From Okeania sp. SIO2C9 (lineage in GTDB: Bacteria > Cyanobacteriota > Cyanobacteriia > Cyanobacteriales > Microcoleaceae), in contig NZ_JAAHGO010000007.1 in NCBI RefSeq assembly GCF_010672455.1, positions 72,697 to 133,704 on the forward strand: 61,008 bases of DNA, written 5' to 3'. Below the pieces are notes generated by a model that made no database searches, had not been told where the DNA came from, and saw only the letters and a program-made list of their open reading frames with translations. A program made the position numbers and the translations under genes. Below are positions 9,692 to 20,194 of the stretch, one piece after another (position 1 is the stretch's first letter; the number at the start of each line of letters is the position of its first letter).

Positions 9692-10800
9692 AATAATCTT
9701 TAAAACTCACAATCTATTAGTATATATCAATTATTATGAGCAATGCAAGCAGCCACAAAATGATGAAAGACTGCCCATTCCCGATAAAATATTAGTTTTG
9801 CTAGTTTGATGATTATACCTTGGACATCTTCGTCAGTATTTGAGTCAAGGAAAAGTATCTCAGAGTCTCACAAGCTCACTAACATGGGAATATATTATGG
9901 TCGGCAATTATTTTTTAAGTCTCACAAAACTCTGGGCAAGTTTGACGCAGGAAAAAGTTTATAAACACAACTATCATTACAAAGTTTTATATTCGCTCTT
10001 CAGCACAACAAATATTGAGAACTATAGCTGAATCATTTAGGTCTTCAGGATGGTCTCATTATTGCCTATAATGAAGAAAAAATATCAGAAAGACCAAGGA
10101 TTCCTAACTACAAAAAAAAAGGGGGAATAGCTACAGTAAGTTACCCCAAGCAAGCATTAAAACTTAAAGATAATCTTCTTAGAGTACCACGCTTAGAATA
10201 CCTGTAAACCCTGGTTTGGAGTAGATAGCTTTTTAATACCAATGCCCAGTACAAGAGCATTTTCTACTCTCAAAGAACTGAGAATATTACCGAGAAATAG
10301 ATGCTTTTCTTGGGAATTTATCTATGAAAAAGAAGTAATAGTTAAACCTCAATTAAATCAAGAAAATGTCTTAGGAATTGACCATGGTGTAAATAATTGG
10401 TTGACCTGTGTATCTAATGTAGGTACGAGCGCGGGTTGTAGATGGGAAACAGATAAAATCAATGAATCGTTGGTACAACAAACAAGTATCAACTCTTAAA
10501 GAAAATCAACCGACTGGATTTTGGTCAAATAAACTAGCTGCAATTACAGAAAAGCGTAACCGCCAAATTCGATTTGGGTATAAATAAAGCAGCCAAAATA
10601 GTCATTAATCATTGCGCACAAAAATTCTATTGGTACAATTGTATTTGGTTGGAATAAAGGTCAGAAAAATCAAATAGATAAGGGTAATAAAAAGAATTCA
10701 GAATTTGTACCAATTCCCACAGCCAGACTCAAAGAAAGAATAGCTCAGTTGTGCGATGAATATGGAATAATATTTATAGAAACCGAAGAAAGTTATACTT

Positions 10801-10828
10801 GTAGGGGCGAATGGCCATTCGCCCCTAC
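10801..10828. repeat. Perfect 28-bp palindrome inside the tnpB relic
   Basis: GTAGGGGCGAATGG followed by its exact reverse complement. The host reading frame stays open across it, giving '...YTCRGEWPFAPTFLDGD'. The same element, with one base change per arm, lies at 26655-26682 in another tnpB relic. Imperfect copies are at 4271, 37440 and 37818. Confidence 0.95.
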
Positions 10829-10904
10829 ATTTTTAGATGGTGACAATCTACCTAATTATGGTGAAAAACCCAATGATTGGAAACCGTCAGGAAAGAGAAT
10901 AAAG

Positions 10905-10953
10905 CGATGCAGCGCCGCCAAAGGGGATTTCCCCCATGAGCGACTGCATCAAG
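10905..10953. repeat. Second palindromic insert in the same tnpB relic
   Basis: Arms GATGCAG-CG and CG-A-CTGCATC flank AAAGGGGATTTCCCCC, so two nested hairpins are possible. It interrupts the TnpB protein between 'SGKRIKR' and the last RuvC motif. The sequence type is a familiar dispersed repeat of filamentous cyanobacteria (from memory). Confidence 0.75.
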
Positions 10954-11290
10954 ACAGCGTGGTTTGTATAGAACAGGTAATAATTGGTGTATTAATGCAG
11001 ACTGTAATGGGGCTGCAAATATCATCACAAAAGTAAGCAGAAAGCTAAGGTCAAACTTAAGCCGACTGTGTAGGGGCACTTTGACTTGTCCCCAGAGAAT
11101 ATATCTTTGGTCAGCTAAGAAAAAACGAAGCAACATGGATTTATCGGTGTTGCGTAGTATCTGCTTAGAATCCCCGTGACTTGAGTCCGGGGAGTAGTCA
11201 ATGCCACATATTTATTAGTTCTGCCCCAATCCCAACGTACCTTATGGAGTGGGACTTTTCGCGGTATTAGTTAAAAGACCTATAGGGAAA

Positions 11291-13048
11291 ATGAATACTC
11301 AACCCCCAAATCAGGGAGCCGAAACTCCCAAATCACCAGAAGAAGTCCTGAAATTAGTAATTCAAGACTTAGATAGTTTTCGTCAAAATCTGACAAATCA
11401 GTTAAGCCAAGATGTATACAGACTGAGAGTCGAGAAAGAACAGCTTAATGAGGATATAAGTAAATTACGAAAGCAATATGAACAATTGCAATCTAAACAA
11501 CTCGAATCTTTATCTCAGCGACAAATAGCCCAGCAACAATTATGGCTTAAACAATTAGCCCAGGTTTTGGCTAATAACTTACAAAAACAGTTAGGCCAAA
11601 AAATTAGAGATTTAACGGAGAGTGTCGATCCGGGACTACAACAAGCTGGTATACCAGGGGGAGAGTTACCAATGACTCATCCTTCAAATAACTATTATGG
11701 GACTGCTAATGAATTTGGAGATTCTTTATCTGGTGTTGTGACTGGAACATTTGAGGCATTAAAACAGGAGTTGGATAGTTACCAAAGTGACCTTTCTGTA
11801 CAGTTAAATAGTATGCGTAGTATGGAGCAGCAAGGTGAGGTCATTTTAGAAGCTTTGGTCAGTCGCCTTCAGGCACAACTGGAAAATAGTAGTGTAGTTT
11901 CATCTGGAACTTATGAAGTTTCTCAACCTGGGCCTAATAACTCGGCAAATACCACTTCTTCAGGAAAATCAATGTTGACGACATCTCCTGCGGAGTCTCC
12001 AGAATCCCCTAAGTCCAAAACTGATTCTACTGCCAAACCTAAAAAATCTGCTTCTCAAGTTCAGGTAGGTTTGATTTTGGCTTTACTTTCTGCAGCACTT
12101 TTATCTTTATTTAATGTTTGTATTAAAGTTATACTCAATACGTCTCCACAACCTAGTACAATTTTCGGCTTATTTCCGGTGGAAGGGTTGATAAATCCTA
12201 ATGTTGGTAATTCTTTGTTAATTTTATTATTACGACTCATTGTAGTAATGTTGTTGATGCCTATAGTCGCAACATTTCTCTATCCTGCGGTTTGGAGCGA
12301 TATTGAGCGCCTGATCAAATCCAAAGATTTTTCTTTATGGTGGAAGGTTATTGGTAGTGCTTTCTTTTTGTTCTTATCTCAGGTATTGATATATATTTCT
12401 ATAGGTAATATACCTACTGCTATTGCTATTACAATTTTCTTTATTTATCCAATTATTACTGTTTTAGTATCTTGGGGATTATTTGGCGATCGCCCTTCTA
12501 TGGTCAGAATTTTTGCTATGGTTTTGATTGTTATAGGAGGGTTTTTAGTTCTTCCTAGTGGAGAGGGTGATTATCAACAAGGCATTTTGGCTGCTGTGGG
12601 TGCTGGAATTACTTTTTCTGGATATGTTATTCTCACACAAATGTCAGCAGGAAAACTTCATCCTATTCCTTTTAGTTTAGTGAATTTTGCCGGAATTTTT
12701 GTATTTTCTGCTTTAGGTTTGATGATGCCTTTACCTACAGAATGGTCGGTTAATATTAATATAGACCCTACTGTAAATGTGTGGTCTGGTTTAATTGTTG
12801 GTGGTATTATTCTGGGGATATTAACACTTTCTAGCTATGTATTAAATAGTTTTGCTATTAGATTTGCTGGAGCTGCAAGAGCATCTATAATTGGTACTTC
12901 TGGTCCGGCATTGACTGCTTTATTTGCTCTTTTAGTTATTGGAGAATTTTTATTATTCAAACAAATTTTGGGAATGTTATTGGTGATTATTGGAGTTGCT
13001 GCGATGAGCTTTGAAAGAATGTTTGCAGCCAGGCAAAAAACAAGTTAA
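11291..13048 (+). CDS. EamA/DMT-family membrane transporter with coiled-coil N-terminus
   Basis: From the ATG at 11291 (AGGG upstream) the protein has 585 residues. The first ~190 are hydrophilic and strongly helical, rich in Gln/Leu/Lys heptads ('VYRLRVEKEQLNEDISKLRK'), i.e. a coiled coil; then comes a Ser/Thr/Pro/Lys-rich linker. The C-terminal ~310 residues form about ten membrane helices as two EamA repeats, with the 'GNIPTAIAITIFFIYPIITV' motif typical of drug/metabolite exporters. Substrate unknown. The start at 11249 would add 14 unlikely residues. The soluble head on a DMT transporter is notable; I believe it recurs in cyanobacteria. Confidence 0.88.
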   Translation: MNTQPPNQGAETPKSPEEVLKLVIQDLDSFRQNLTNQLSQDVYRLRVEKEQLNEDISKLRKQYEQLQSKQLESLSQRQIAQQQLWLKQLAQVLANNLQKQLGQKIRDLTESVDPGLQQAGIPGGELPMTHPSNNYYGTANEFGDSLSGVVTGTFEALKQELDSYQSDLSVQLNSMRSMEQQGEVILEALVSRLQAQLENSSVVSSGTYEVSQPGPNNSANTTSSGKSMLTTSPAESPESPKSKTDSTAKPKKSASQVQVGLILALLSAALLSLFNVCIKVILNTSPQPSTIFGLFPVEGLINPNVGNSLLILLLRLIVVMLLMPIVATFLYPAVWSDIERLIKSKDFSLWWKVIGSAFFLFLSQVLIYISIGNIPTAIAITIFFIYPIITVLVSWGLFGDRPSMVRIFAMVLIVIGGFLVLPSGEGDYQQGILAAVGAGITFSGYVILTQMSAGKLHPIPFSLVNFAGIFVFSALGLMMPLPTEWSVNINIDPTVNVWSGLIVGGIILGILTLSSYVLNSFAIRFAGAARASIIGTSGPALTALFALLVIGEFLLFKQILGMLLVIIGVAAMSFERMFAARQKTS

Positions 13049-13979
13049 TTTTGTAATTTTGTTTCAAAAATTCTGAAAATTACAAGGGTAGGAGTCAGGA
13101 GTCAGTTCTCAGGAGTAGGGGAGCAGGGGAGTGGGTAGGGAGGTTGTATGCAAAGTCCGAGAGCGAGAAGTAAACATAAGACCCCGCCCTTAAGGACGGG
13201 GTTTAAATTAATTAATTGAAGTGCTACCTAAGTTAAGCATTAATTCATGGTAATTGGTATAACATACATGACCCAGAGCAGACTGAAAAGCTACCACTTT
13301 TTTCTACATAAAAAGGCACTTTCCTTTATCTGTGAATTCTTTGAGAGTTAATCAGCAATTCCTGTTAGACATCTCCAAATAATAAAAAATAAAGTTAATT
13401 ATAGTACAGAAATCATTAATTATTTCCACATACTGCCTAGTCCCTACTCCCTCTTTTGGTGGAGATGTCTATTGAGTATTTATGGAATGTACAACTGGGA
13501 TTTTTTCAGATAAATTCCAGACAAAAAATATTACACATTCAACAACACCAAAAAATCTAAAGATTATCAAACTTTACCTTCATAAATAAAAGTTCTTTAT
13601 AAACCGGATTTAGTATAATTTACATTAATGGCTAATAGTAAAAGTTATCATTAGATATCTGCGACAATTCACTTTAAAGCCTTGTAAAAAGGCGATAAAA
13701 TCTTAATTTACCGAAAAATTGTGGGTATGCGCCTCCCCTTTTAAGGAGATAATAAAAAAAAATTTTCATGAATTTGTCAATCCTCTTCAATTTATGGAGA
13801 GGTAATTATTCATTATTCATTATTCATTATTAATTGTTGAAAGAGAGGTCTATTGCTATAAGTACTAAAAACATCCGAAATATTTGCCCCAAAAATCGAT
13901 CAAAATGGTATGAACACCTAATATCTTGGTTCATGGCCATAATTCTCAAATTTTCTCAACTATGTACGGTTTCCACGAA
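13049..13979. other. Repeat-rich spacer upstream of groEL
   Basis: No gene is evident. Contents: a solo IS-type terminal hairpin, CCCCGCCC-TTAA-GGACGGGG (about 13182-13201); a copy of the dispersed element containing GCCTCCCCTTTTAAGGAGAT (about 13712-13815), whose relatives are at 48382, 48770 and 53124; and an ATTATTC mini-satellite near 13808-13832. The groEL promoter must lie in the last ~100 bp. Confidence 0.6.
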
Positions 13980-14006
13980 CTAGCACTCTACCTCACCGAG
14001 TGCTAA
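13980..14006 (+). promoter_or_regulatory. CIRCE operator (HrcA site)
   Basis: The inverted repeat CTAGCACTC-N9-GAGTGCTAA matches CIRCE (TTAGCACTC-N9-GAGTGCTAA) except for the first base. It lies 31 bp upstream of the groEL start, where HrcA binds to repress heat-shock genes. Confidence 0.95.
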
Positions 14007-14037
14007 ATTTTTATTTGGAAGCAATAGGAGAAAGTAT

Positions 14038-15720
<1,683 letters not shown>

Positions 15721-15735
15721 TTTCGGCTGTCTATT

Positions 15736-15985
<250 letters not shown>

Positions 15986-16202
15986 TTTAGTACTAGAAGG
16001 CAGAAAACTTTATGGTTTATGGTATCTGCTTCGCCACCCTGTACTAAAGTCTTATATTAATTTGCCTAAAACGGGATCGATGAATTGAGATGATGTTCAC
16101 CTTTCCCGTTTCCTTTTTTATATCTCTTGCAAAAGTCTTTCTTCAAACTTCAAACTTCTGAGTTCAATAATGAGTAATTTTCCTTTCTGCCTTGTGCCTT
16201 TT

Positions 16203-17168
16203 TCAATCAATTCCTTCTAACGCAATTTGAGTTAAGCGTTTGAGAATGCGAAGTACATCATAAAGTTCATTACCAGGATTAATAGTAATAAACGTTTTTG
16301 AAAGAGCATATTGTGGTGGTTTTCTATTCATGAATTTAACAAATATAAAACCGCCACCCGTAGAAATCATTCCATAATTAGGGCGATTTGGATGAGGATT
16401 GGATAACATATAAGCAAGAATTTGACCGCGCCCAGCTTCAGTAGAAAATTCAGCTTTTTTAGACTCAATTACCATTGCCCAGAATTGGTTTTTTAACACC
16501 AAAGTATCAATCTTACCTTTAATAACAATATCCTGATCTTCGACTGCTAAATTAATTGCAGGTTCGGAACGAATATAAAATGGATAAAGAAAAAATCCCC
16601 CAATAAATAAAATTGGGTCAACTACTGCCATCCTCACAACATTTTCTAGCACTGGGGGATAATCTGTTAGGTTATTGACATCCTCCCTACGCTGCTCTAC
16701 GAGACAGCGCGGGATTCCCATCCATCAATCAAACAGACTAAGCCGTTTGAAAGATTCAGGGCGGGTTGACACCTCACTGGAAAATGCTGGCAAAGCCAGT
16801 CTAATACTTCCTCCGTGTCCGTTTAACTTCTCCGAGTGCCCCTCGGCGACTTGATTGAACAGTTACAGTAATCTTAACCTTGATTTTTGGTCAAGCAATA
16901 TTTGTATGTTAACAGATTATCTGTAAAACCGCTCTTATTGATTGGTTTTCCCATCCCTCCGCTCCCCTGCGGGAGAGCGCGGGTCAAGGGCCGACGTTGA
17001 GATAAATCCAGCTTTTACTTAGTCTAAGAGTTGTTTTTCTAAGTCAGTAAGTTCCGGTAAATTATCTTGCCATTCCCGGAAAAATTCCTCGCCTTGGTTT
17101 TTTTGAAGTCCGAAGTTATCAATAAGATAGCGGATGTTTATGTCTTTAGCTGGAAGAGTTTGAGTCAT
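16203..17168 (-). pseudogene. Restriction-type (HsdR_N-like) nuclease gene split by an insertion
   Basis: The 3' part encodes 'TDYPPVLENVVRMAVVDPIL', then the PD-(D/E)xK core 'KGKIDTLVLKNQF...VIESKKAEFSTEAGRGQILAYM', like the N-terminal domain of type I R subunits and related stand-alone cyanobacterial nucleases. The true N-terminus lies beyond the insertion at 17168-17022: 'MTQTLPAKDINIRYLIDNFG' and on to 'ELTDLEKQLLD', followed by an in-frame TAA. The two halves are separated by about 320 bp of IS605-type sequence. Without the insert and stop, the protein would be about 210 residues. Confidence 0.82.
16682..17003 (-). mobile_element. Internally deleted tnpB-type element (PATE-like)
   Basis: The minus strand starts (16980-17000) with a hairpin-forming left end, CCCGCGCTCTCCCGCAGGGG and flanks, and continues with an AT-rich leader. 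It jumps directly to a TnpB C-terminal tail at 16862-16725 ('LFNQVAEGHSEKLNGHGG' through 'STRPESFKRLSLFD' and stop), and ends in a second hairpin region at about 16685-16715. The catalytic part is gone but both ends are kept, as in palindrome-associated non-autonomous elements. It lies inside the nuclease gene. Confidence 0.8.
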
Positions 17169-17280
17169 AGTTTTTGAGGAAATTTTATTGCAAATTATTT
17201 TCTACTTTTAGTATATAATTATGATATTGTAATTGGAAAAATTGCCCCAGAATGACAGGAATTTGTGAGGCAGCTAGTTA

Positions 17281-17960
17281 ATGTTTAATTACAAAAATGA
17301 TATGACTAACCATTCACTCACAGATTTCGAGCATAACTCTAAGTATTTTGTGCAGCAAATTAAAGAAACACAAAAATCCATAGTCTTAACAGTTAATGGT
17401 AAAGCAGAAATAGTTATTCAAGATGCAATTGCCTATCAAAAATTACTAGAAAGATTAGATTATGCTGAATCAGTTGCGGCAATTCCTCAAGGAATATCAG
17501 TTAACATTACTCCTTCCATTTTTCGAGTAATAACTAGACCTGCTTATTTTCGTCGTGCATTGCACTTTGATAATGCGGAAAAAGGTGGTGTTCGTAAACG
17601 CAAGGGTGGAACAATGACTCCATTTAATCAACGCTTAGGCGATAAAGTTTTAGCTGAAAAAGCCGGAAAAACTTATACTGGATGGGTTGGTGGTTTCACT
17701 AACGCTAAAACCAAAAATGTTAGCGTTTATGACCATAATTGGAAACGAATTGGGCAATTTTCTCCTAAAAAAGTACAACTGATTCGTAGGTCTAATAAAT
17801 TGTGTGTTGTTTAACTTTCCTGGCAGTTGAAACCTCCGTTCGTCTTGACTCCACTCTTTAAAAAGAGGAGGATTCCACGCTCTTGATTACTTTTTTTGAA
17901 CAAGGTCATGCAAAACCTGCCCGTGTTGCATTAACAGAGTTAAAGAAGCAGTCAGCAGAT
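17281..17960 (+). pseudogene. Phd/YefM-type antitoxin gene split by an IscB-element tail
   Basis: The first ~70 residues ('FVQQIKETQKSIVLTVNGKA', 'AYQKLLERLDYAESVAAI') are a Phd/YefM antitoxin N-terminus. The frame then runs into the tail of an IscB-type protein and stops at 17814. The missing antitoxin C-terminus reappears at about 17886: 'FFEQGHAKPARVALTELKKQ', the usual end of cyanobacterial YefM proteins. So an antitoxin gene was interrupted, and the open frame of 177 residues is a chimera. No Doc/RelE-type toxin is adjacent. Confidence 0.78.
17505..17885 (+). mobile_element. 3' relic of an IscB (RRXRR/HNH) element
   Basis: Encodes 'RPAYFRRALHFDNAEKGGVR', 'GDKVLAEKAGKTYTGWVGGF' and 'SVYDHNWKRIGQFSPKKVQL', ending 'RRSNKLCVV': the C-terminal region that follows RuvC-III in cyanobacterial IscB proteins. 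The arginine-rich N-terminus, RuvC and HNH parts are missing. A right-end hairpin-like stretch (CCTCCGTTCG...AAGAGGAGG, about 17831-17870) follows before antitoxin sequence resumes. Confidence 0.75.
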
Positions 17961-18070
17961 TTTTTTGAGACGCCCTCGTTTGCAGAGGATTCTGGAACGG
18001 AAAGGAGATTTCAATTCCTCCTCAACCATCCGAGCCAGGAATTTTTACCCAGAGCTATAAAAGCTGATAG
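17960..18070. repeat. Diverged copy of the 6.2-kb dispersed palindromic repeat
   Basis: CTCGTTTGCAGAGGATTCTG then GAACGGAAAGGAGATTTCAA and CTCCTC...CATCCGAGCC align with the reverse complement of 6240-6300. It adjoins the broken antitoxin end and extends its open frame with meaningless sequence. Confidence 0.6.
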
Positions 18071-18102
18071 CTAGTTAAGAAAAAAAACATGATATTTTAG
18101 GT

Positions 18103-19539
18103 TTAAATTTCTCCATTTGCTTTATCTAATTTTGTTGATACTTTCAAATTGTTCGAGTTGATTTTTAAATATTGTTTCCAGACAGGATTAAGAGTAAAGA
18201 CTGTCAAATTATTCTCTAATTTTCCATCTAATAATAACCGTTTTTTCAGGGATTGAATTACGTTTACAGATTCCTGAATAGATAGTTCTGATTTTCTAAT
18301 TATTTCTCCTATTGAAATTGGTTGGCTTTGATTGGCAATTTGCTCCATAACTCTGATTTCCATAGGAGATAAATGCTCAAATTGTTGTTCTAATTCCCCT
18401 TGTAATGCTTCTGGTAAAATTAGGGTTTGATATTCCATAAATTCTGCTACTTGACCGCTAAATAATTCTTGAATTGTTGTTGCTGCCATATCTAACCATC
18501 GGGGATTTCCTTGATAATTATTAATCAATTTTTCCCAAGATTCTCGATCTACTAATTGACGTTTTTGGCATATTTCATTTGCATAAGCTCCTAAACTTCC
18601 TAAAGTTAAGGTTCGTACTGGATAATTTTCTGTTTCTAGTTTGGTAATTTCTGGAATTTTTTCTCTACTTATTAATAGCAAACAACTCTGATGGGAGACT
18701 GTGACAAGTAGTTGAAAAAAATCCTGATAATCTTCATAACAAGATTTATATTGACCTGCCAGTTTTCCTGGAGCAAATAATTTTTGTACGTCATCAAAGA
18801 TGATGCAGCAACGATATTTTTCCAGGTATTTTTGTAGTTGTGATAATAGAGTTTCGATATTGTCTGAAGTTTCTGTTTCTGGTGCAAAAATTTGCAGGAG
18901 GTTAGTGAGAGTTGTGTTGAGGTTGGGAGAAAAGCGGAGGGTGCGATAAATGATGTAATTAAAATTAGTTTTGATTTGCTGGATTAATTGTAGAGAAAGA
19001 GTCGTTTTGCCAATACCACTTATTCCTAAAAGGGAGATAACACGGAGGCGATAACCTCTGGTTAAGCGTAAGCTATCGCTCACTATCCATTTTGACAAAG
19101 TAGAAAGTTCCTCTGTGCGGCCATAAAAGTTGATAATTTCTGGTGCTTTGTCTAGGTCGATAATATGTTGAGTTGGTGTTTGTTGAGAGTTGGTTTTTGT
19201 TGGGGAAGCGGGGGGGTTTGACGGACAGATATTAATGTTATTTGTTGCGTTATCTCTACAAAAAACGGGTACAAAATTGTGAATATTTGTATTTTCTAAT
19301 ATTGTTCTAAAATTTGCTTTAGTAATATTTTCACCCAGTATTTCCGATAAAATTTTCCATAATTTAGCACCGATATACCTAACATGAGTTTCGCTAGCGT
19401 AAGTTTCCTCAGCAATCTTTTTGTAAGTCTGACCTTCTAAAGTACGTTGCAATATAGTTTTTTGCAAGTAGTCTAAATTTTCTCCAGTATGGTCATAAAT
19501 TAGCTCTTCAGCCAACTTCAAAACTTCTTGAATATCCAT
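18103..19539 (-). CDS. STAND-type NB-ARC ATPase with vMAP N-terminal HTH domain
   Basis: From the ATG at 19539 the protein has 478 residues. Residues ~1-85 ('MDIQEVLKLAEELIYDHTGE', 'YKKIAEETYASETHVRYIGA') match the HTH-like N-terminal domain of vWA-MoxR-associated (vMAP) proteins. A linker with Cys/Thr/Pro follows, then an NB-ARC ATPase with P-loop 'GISGIGKTTL', Walker B-like 'YRCCIIFDDVQ' and a winged-helix end ('LSPMEIRVMEQIANQSQPIS'). It lacks a C-terminal sensor repeat. Such STAND proteins act as ligand-triggered switches, often in defence or cell death; the trigger is unknown. A dead paralogue lies at 37693-39234. Confidence 0.87.
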   Translation of the reverse strand: MDIQEVLKLAEELIYDHTGENLDYLQKTILQRTLEGQTYKKIAEETYASETHVRYIGAKLWKILSEILGENITKANFRTILENTNIHNFVPVFCRDNATNNINICPSNPPASPTKTNSQQTPTQHIIDLDKAPEIINFYGRTEELSTLSKWIVSDSLRLTRGYRLRVISLLGISGIGKTTLSLQLIQQIKTNFNYIIYRTLRFSPNLNTTLTNLLQIFAPETETSDNIETLLSQLQKYLEKYRCCIIFDDVQKLFAPGKLAGQYKSCYEDYQDFFQLLVTVSHQSCLLLISREKIPEITKLETENYPVRTLTLGSLGAYANEICQKRQLVDRESWEKLINNYQGNPRWLDMAATTIQELFSGQVAEFMEYQTLILPEALQGELEQQFEHLSPMEIRVMEQIANQSQPISIGEIIRKSELSIQESVNVIQSLKKRLLLDGKLENNLTVFTLNPVWKQYLKINSNNLKVSTKLDKANGEI

Positions 19540-19849
19540 AGATTGGGAAATGTTAGAGATTTTAGGGATTATAGCAAACAAATCCTACATTTCCTACAAA
19601 TCCTACAAACAAATTAAGGAAAAATTTCCAACAATTCCTACTGACAAAGCCAGAATTTATGAGGAAAGATGGATTATAGCAGTTCTTTAATCTACGAGGT
19701 AGAGTTTTAGATTCCCCCCGCCCCCTTAAAAAGGAAGCCAACAAAAAGCCCCCCTTTTTGAGAGGGATAGTCGGGGATCAGTAGATGTACCTCATACTTA
19801 TGAGAAAAGCTAAATTAGGACGTTAACAAATAGACTAATTCGGAACTTA

Positions 19850-19993
19850 TGAATAGTTACTCAGTTATTATACTTAGGCCAAGTGGATCTGGGAAAACTG
19901 TGTTTTTAGCAATTATGCACAAAAAGTTATCTACACAGGGGAAACTCGGCTTTTTTGTGAAAGTTGAAAGTGCAGAAAGTTGATTGGAGAGAC
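19850..19993 (+). pseudogene. N-terminal fragment of a P-loop NTPase
   Basis: ATG at 19850 gives 'MNSYSVIILRPSGSGKTVFL' and 'AIMHKKLSTQGKLGFFVKVE', then a stop after 'SAES'. The Walker A box (GxxGxGKT, with the first Gly changed to Arg here) and the start resemble the N-terminus of cyanobacterial GTPase-like proteins that begin 'MNSYSV..LGPSGSGKT'. Only about 47 residues remain. It lies 200 bp upstream of the E1 gene, so it may be a lost member of that operon (inference). Confidence 0.65.
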
Positions 19994-20048
19994 AACTGTC
20001 ACCCTGTTCGCTTAATCAGTACCTTTTATTTTAAGCAAGACTAAAGCC

Positions 20049-20130
20049 ATGCGAACCCAGAAACCCGGTTTCTCGTAGATGTCTATTGCTCAAAACAACG
20101 ATTTATCGTAGAAACCGGGTTTCTTTGCGT
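20049..20130. repeat. Inverted repeat with AGAAACCCGGTTTCT arms
   Basis: The 15-mer AGAAACCCGGTTTCT (about 20058) recurs as its exact reverse complement AGAAACCGGGTTTCT (about 20112). The ~40-bp spacer has ATGTCTATTGCTC. A large hairpin or small MITE just upstream of the E1 gene. Confidence 0.7.
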
Positions 20131-20194
20131 AAGTCTTGTTAAGAAAAACTCTAGGTTGTAGCAACCATATTATAGGGTAGGGAGAAAATGCTAA

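Larger units (their letters stand above)
9860..11180 (+). pseudogene. Decayed tnpB (IS891/IS1136-like) riddled with palindromes
   Basis: Pieces in all three plus frames match TnpB in order: 'GRQLFFKSHKTLGKF' (9898), 'AQQILRTIAESFRS' (~10005), 'RIPNYKKKGGIATVSYPKQA' (10100), 'VLGIDHGVNNWLTCVSNVGT' (first RuvC Asp, 10370), 'IGTIVFGWNKGQKNQIDKGN' (~10640), 'RLKERIAQLCDEYGIIFIET' (10728) and 'NWCINADCNGAANII' (last RuvC motif, 10985). Frameshifts and stops separate them. At least three palindromic repeats are inserted in the second half (10801, 10905, ~11070). Beyond the 3' end a hairpin CCCCG...CGGGG (11172-11192) looks like the element's right end. Confidence 0.88.
19582..20194. other. Spacer between STAND gene and ubiquitin-like operon
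   Basis: The first ~100 bp (TCCTACATTTCCTACAAATC repeat) form the STAND gene's upstream region and recur at 36040-36185. Next come a P-loop gene fragment (listed) and a ~70-bp inverted repeat (listed). The last 60 bp before 20195 must hold the E1 operon promoter and RBS; I see only a weak GGGAGA near 20180. Confidence 0.6.

Noticed and set aside
9840-10031. Small stand-alone gene
   Set aside because: Its end 'YKHNYHYKVLYS' is a TnpB segment in one of several frames of the relic.
17281-17814. A novel fused antitoxin-nuclease family
   Set aside because: The antitoxin's own C-terminus is found just beyond the element, so insertion explains the fusion better.
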